Source: Streptomyces sp. MJM8645 (lineage in GTDB: Bacteria > Actinomycetota > Actinomycetes > Streptomycetales > Streptomycetaceae). From it: a stretch of DNA of 64,000 nt. Where the stretch lies: positions 806,001 through 870,000 of the forward strand of contig NZ_LJJF01000002.1 of assembly GCF_001625365.1 (NCBI RefSeq). Direction: 5' to 3'. This document shows positions 62,378 to 64,000 of the stretch, one piece after another. The translations under genes were made by a program, and so were the position numbers. How positions within the stretch are numbered: position 1 is the stretch's first letter; the number at the start of each line of letters is the position of its first letter. The notes under the pieces were generated by a model. The model saw nothing but the letters and a program-made list of their open reading frames with translations, did no database searches and was not told the DNA's origin.

Positions 62378-64000
62378 CCGAGCTCCTCCAGGATGGCCGA
62401 CAGCGCGTCGGCGAAGGGTGCGGCGTGGGGCGGCGACAGCATGTCGTGGTGGTTGCCGGGCACCTCGACCACGCTCAACGCCCCCAGGGTGCGGTCGCGC
62501 CACCGGGCGGGGACCACGACCGGGGCGGCGAGCACGGGGTGCTCCTCGGCGCTCGTGAACAGGTGGATCGGTGTCCGCAGCCGTGCGGTTGAGCGGTAGC
62601 GTCGGGCGGCGTCGCCGTTGGTGGTGAAGACCCTTACCATGCGCCGCAGTTGCTCGGTGCGCACGCGTAGGGGGAGGCGCTCGCCGGCGTGCGCGTCGTG
62701 GAGCAGCAGGGACAGGGCGTCCTGCTCGTCGAGGTCTCCGATGGCTCCGACGGCTCCGGTGGGCAGCCCGGCGGCGAGCGCGAACCGGGCCGTCCCGTGC
62801 GCGTCATGGCCGTCGGGCCCGCCGGTGGGCCCGTGGTCGGACTCGGTGGCTCCGCTGGTGGACGCGTCGGTGAACGCGGGCGCTCCGACGTCGATGATCC
62901 CGAGGAATCCCGGGGGGTTCCCCTCCTCCTCCAGCAGGCGGGCCATCTCGAAGGCGACCAGCCCGCCGAAGGACCAGCCGGCCAGCAGGTACGGGCCGTC
63001 GGGCAGGACGGACCGCAGCTCCCGCAGGTAGCGCTGCGCCTGCTCCTCGACGGTGGCCAGTGGCGGCTCGTCGGTGTTGTAGCCGACGGCCTCCAGGCCG
63101 TAGACGGGCCGGCCGCCGGCGAGCGGTTCGGCGAGGCCCTCGGCCAGGTGGAGGAAGGAGCACACGTCGCCGCTCTGCGGGTGCACCAGGATCAGCGGCG
63201 CCCTGCGGTGGTCTCCTTCGGCCAGCGGGACCACGAGCCGGCGCAGGGCCTGCGAGGCGTTGGGCAGTTCCGCGCACAGACCCTCGACGGTGGGATGGCG
63301 GAACACCGTGTTCAGCGGCACGGTGACCCCCCACTCCCGCCGGATCGCCTCCACGAGCTCGACCGCCCTGAGCGAATGCCCGCCCAGCGCGAAGAAGTCG
63401 TCCCGGACGCCGACCCGCGGGGTGCCCAGCACGCGCTCCCAGATCCTGGTCATCAGGAGTTCCAGCAGGTCCCGCGGCGGTAGCGCACCCGCGTCGTGGC
63501 CGTGGCGGGCGGGCTCGGGCAGGGCCCCGCGGTCCACCTTGCCGTTCGTGGTCAACGGGATCCGGTCGAGTGCGGTCAGCGTCGTGGGCACCATGAACTC
63601 GGGCAGGGTCTCGCGCAGGGAGCGCCGCAGGACCGCCAGGTCACCGGGCCCGTCCTGCCACACCAGGTAGCCGGCCAGTTCGGCGTCCGTCCCGGTGCCC
63701 CGCACCGTCACCGTGGCCCTGGCGACACCGGGCTGCGCGCACAGCGCGGCCTCGATCTCACCCAGCTCGATGCGGTACCCCCGGATCTTCACCTGTTCGT
63801 CGGTGCGGCCGAGGAAGACGAGGCTGCCGTCCGGCAGGTACCGCGCCAGGTCGCCGGTCCGGTACAGCCGGCCGCCGCCCGCACCGAACGGATCGGGCAC
63901 GAAGCGCTCGGCGGTCAGCCCCGGCCGGTTGGCGTACCCACGGGTGACACCGACCCCGCCGATGTGGATCTCACCCGGTACGCCGACGGGCACCGGGGCG
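62374..64000 (-). CDS. NRPS terminal module, A (partial)-T-TE
   Basis: The frame is open to the window edge, so the N-terminal part, including the condensation domain if any, is missing. Visible: the C-terminal A domain (YRTGDLARYL, GRTDEQVKIRGYRIELGEIE, LTTNGKVDRG), a carrier domain with FFALGGHSLRAVEL, and a type I thioesterase with the Ser motif LLAGWSFGGLVAF and the His motif GNHHDMLSP. The thioesterase should release the final product by hydrolysis or cyclisation. Although it is transcribed first, the TE suggests that it acts last. A Gly/Asp/His-rich insertion (about SGATESDHGPTGGPDGHD) lies in the TE lid. Confidence 0.9.
   Translation of the reverse strand, partial: APVPVGVPGEIHIGGVGVTRGYANRPGLTAERFVPDPFGAGGGRLYRTGDLARYLPDGSLVFLGRTDEQVKIRGYRIELGEIEAALCAQPGVARATVTVRGTGTDAELAGYLVWQDGPGDLAVLRRSLRETLPEFMVPTTLTALDRIPLTTNGKVDRGALPEPARHGHDAGALPPRDLLELLMTRIWERVLGTPRVGVRDDFFALGGHSLRAVELVEAIRREWGVTVPLNTVFRHPTVEGLCAELPNASQALRRLVVPLAEGDHRRAPLILVHPQSGDVCSFLHLAEGLAEPLAGGRPVYGLEAVGYNTDEPPLATVEEQAQRYLRELRSVLPDGPYLLAGWSFGGLVAFEMARLLEEEGNPPGFLGIIDVGAPAFTDASTSGATESDHGPTGGPDGHDAHGTARFALAAGLPTGAVGAIGDLDEQDALSLLLHDAHAGERLPLRVRTEQLRRMVRVFTTNGDAARRYRSTARLRTPIHLFTSAEEHPVLAAPVVVPARWRDRTLGALSVVEVPGNHHDMLSPPHAAPFADALSAILEELG

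Overview
The window is high-GC DNA with strong G/C preference at third codon positions, GTG starts, leaderless promoters, rare TTA codons and typical actinomycete regulators. It looks like a chromosomal accessory region of Streptomyces or a close relative such as Kitasatospora. It contains no rRNA, tRNA or CRISPR that I can support.

Layout. (1) 1-5929: the 3' part of a specialised-metabolite operon. It holds an SbnB-like, an SbnH-like and an SbnA-like enzyme (2,3-diaminopropionate supply plus a PLP decarboxylase), a MATE exporter and, behind its own promoter, a carbamoylputrescine-amidase-like nitrilase. (2) 6061-17558: scattered accessory genes: a lipoprotein, a LysR/reductase pair, a secreted TNT-type NAD glycohydrolase candidate, a kinase-fold phosphotransferase, a serine hydrolase/MerR pair, a GntR regulator with two small genes, and a divergent TetR/FAD-monooxygenase pair. 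(3) 17555-20826: three mobile elements (IS1182-type, MITE, IS701-type) joined end to end at CTAG sites. (4) 20934-26782: an ECF sigma factor with a CU044_5270-type partner, and a large HTH-STAND-WD40 protein.

(5) 26833-39006: a tightly coupled ten-gene minus-strand operon that I cannot match to a known pathway. Its genes are acyl-CoA dehydrogenase, carrier protein, radical SAM enzyme, adenylate kinase homologue, 2OG-type dioxygenase, altered pyruvate kinase, PF14907-type nucleotidyltransferase, heterodimeric ABC exporter and a stand-alone adenylation enzyme lacking the usual amino-group Asp. A divergent unknown gene (39828-41015) carries a TTA codon, as does the radical SAM gene. (6) 41072-44697: a four-gene operon encoding a Cys-rich protein with CxGxNxC motifs, a DUF692 multinuclear iron oxidase (MNIO), a DUF2063 partner and a VioB-like ferritin-fold protein. 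This is a strong candidate for an undescribed peptide- or protein-modification system. (7) 44977-54460: a secreted GH3 enzyme with ricin lectin repeats, and a 1943-residue secreted protein that joins a CdtB-like nuclease, a GDSL esterase, ricin domains, a GH18 chitinase and a chitin-binding module. (8) 54552-64000: an NRPS operon (A-T-TE, C-A-T, SnoaL-like, A-T, P450, type II thioesterase) that runs off the right edge. One terminal repeat of the MITE family lies at the P450 stop codon.

The two most novel regions are (5) and (6). Region 5 combines carrier-protein loading and tailoring with a kinase pair that could recycle the AMP made by the adenylation enzyme. Region 6 resembles methanobactin/bufferin-type copper-peptide systems but uses a different, longer Cys-rich substrate candidate and an added ferritin-like enzyme.
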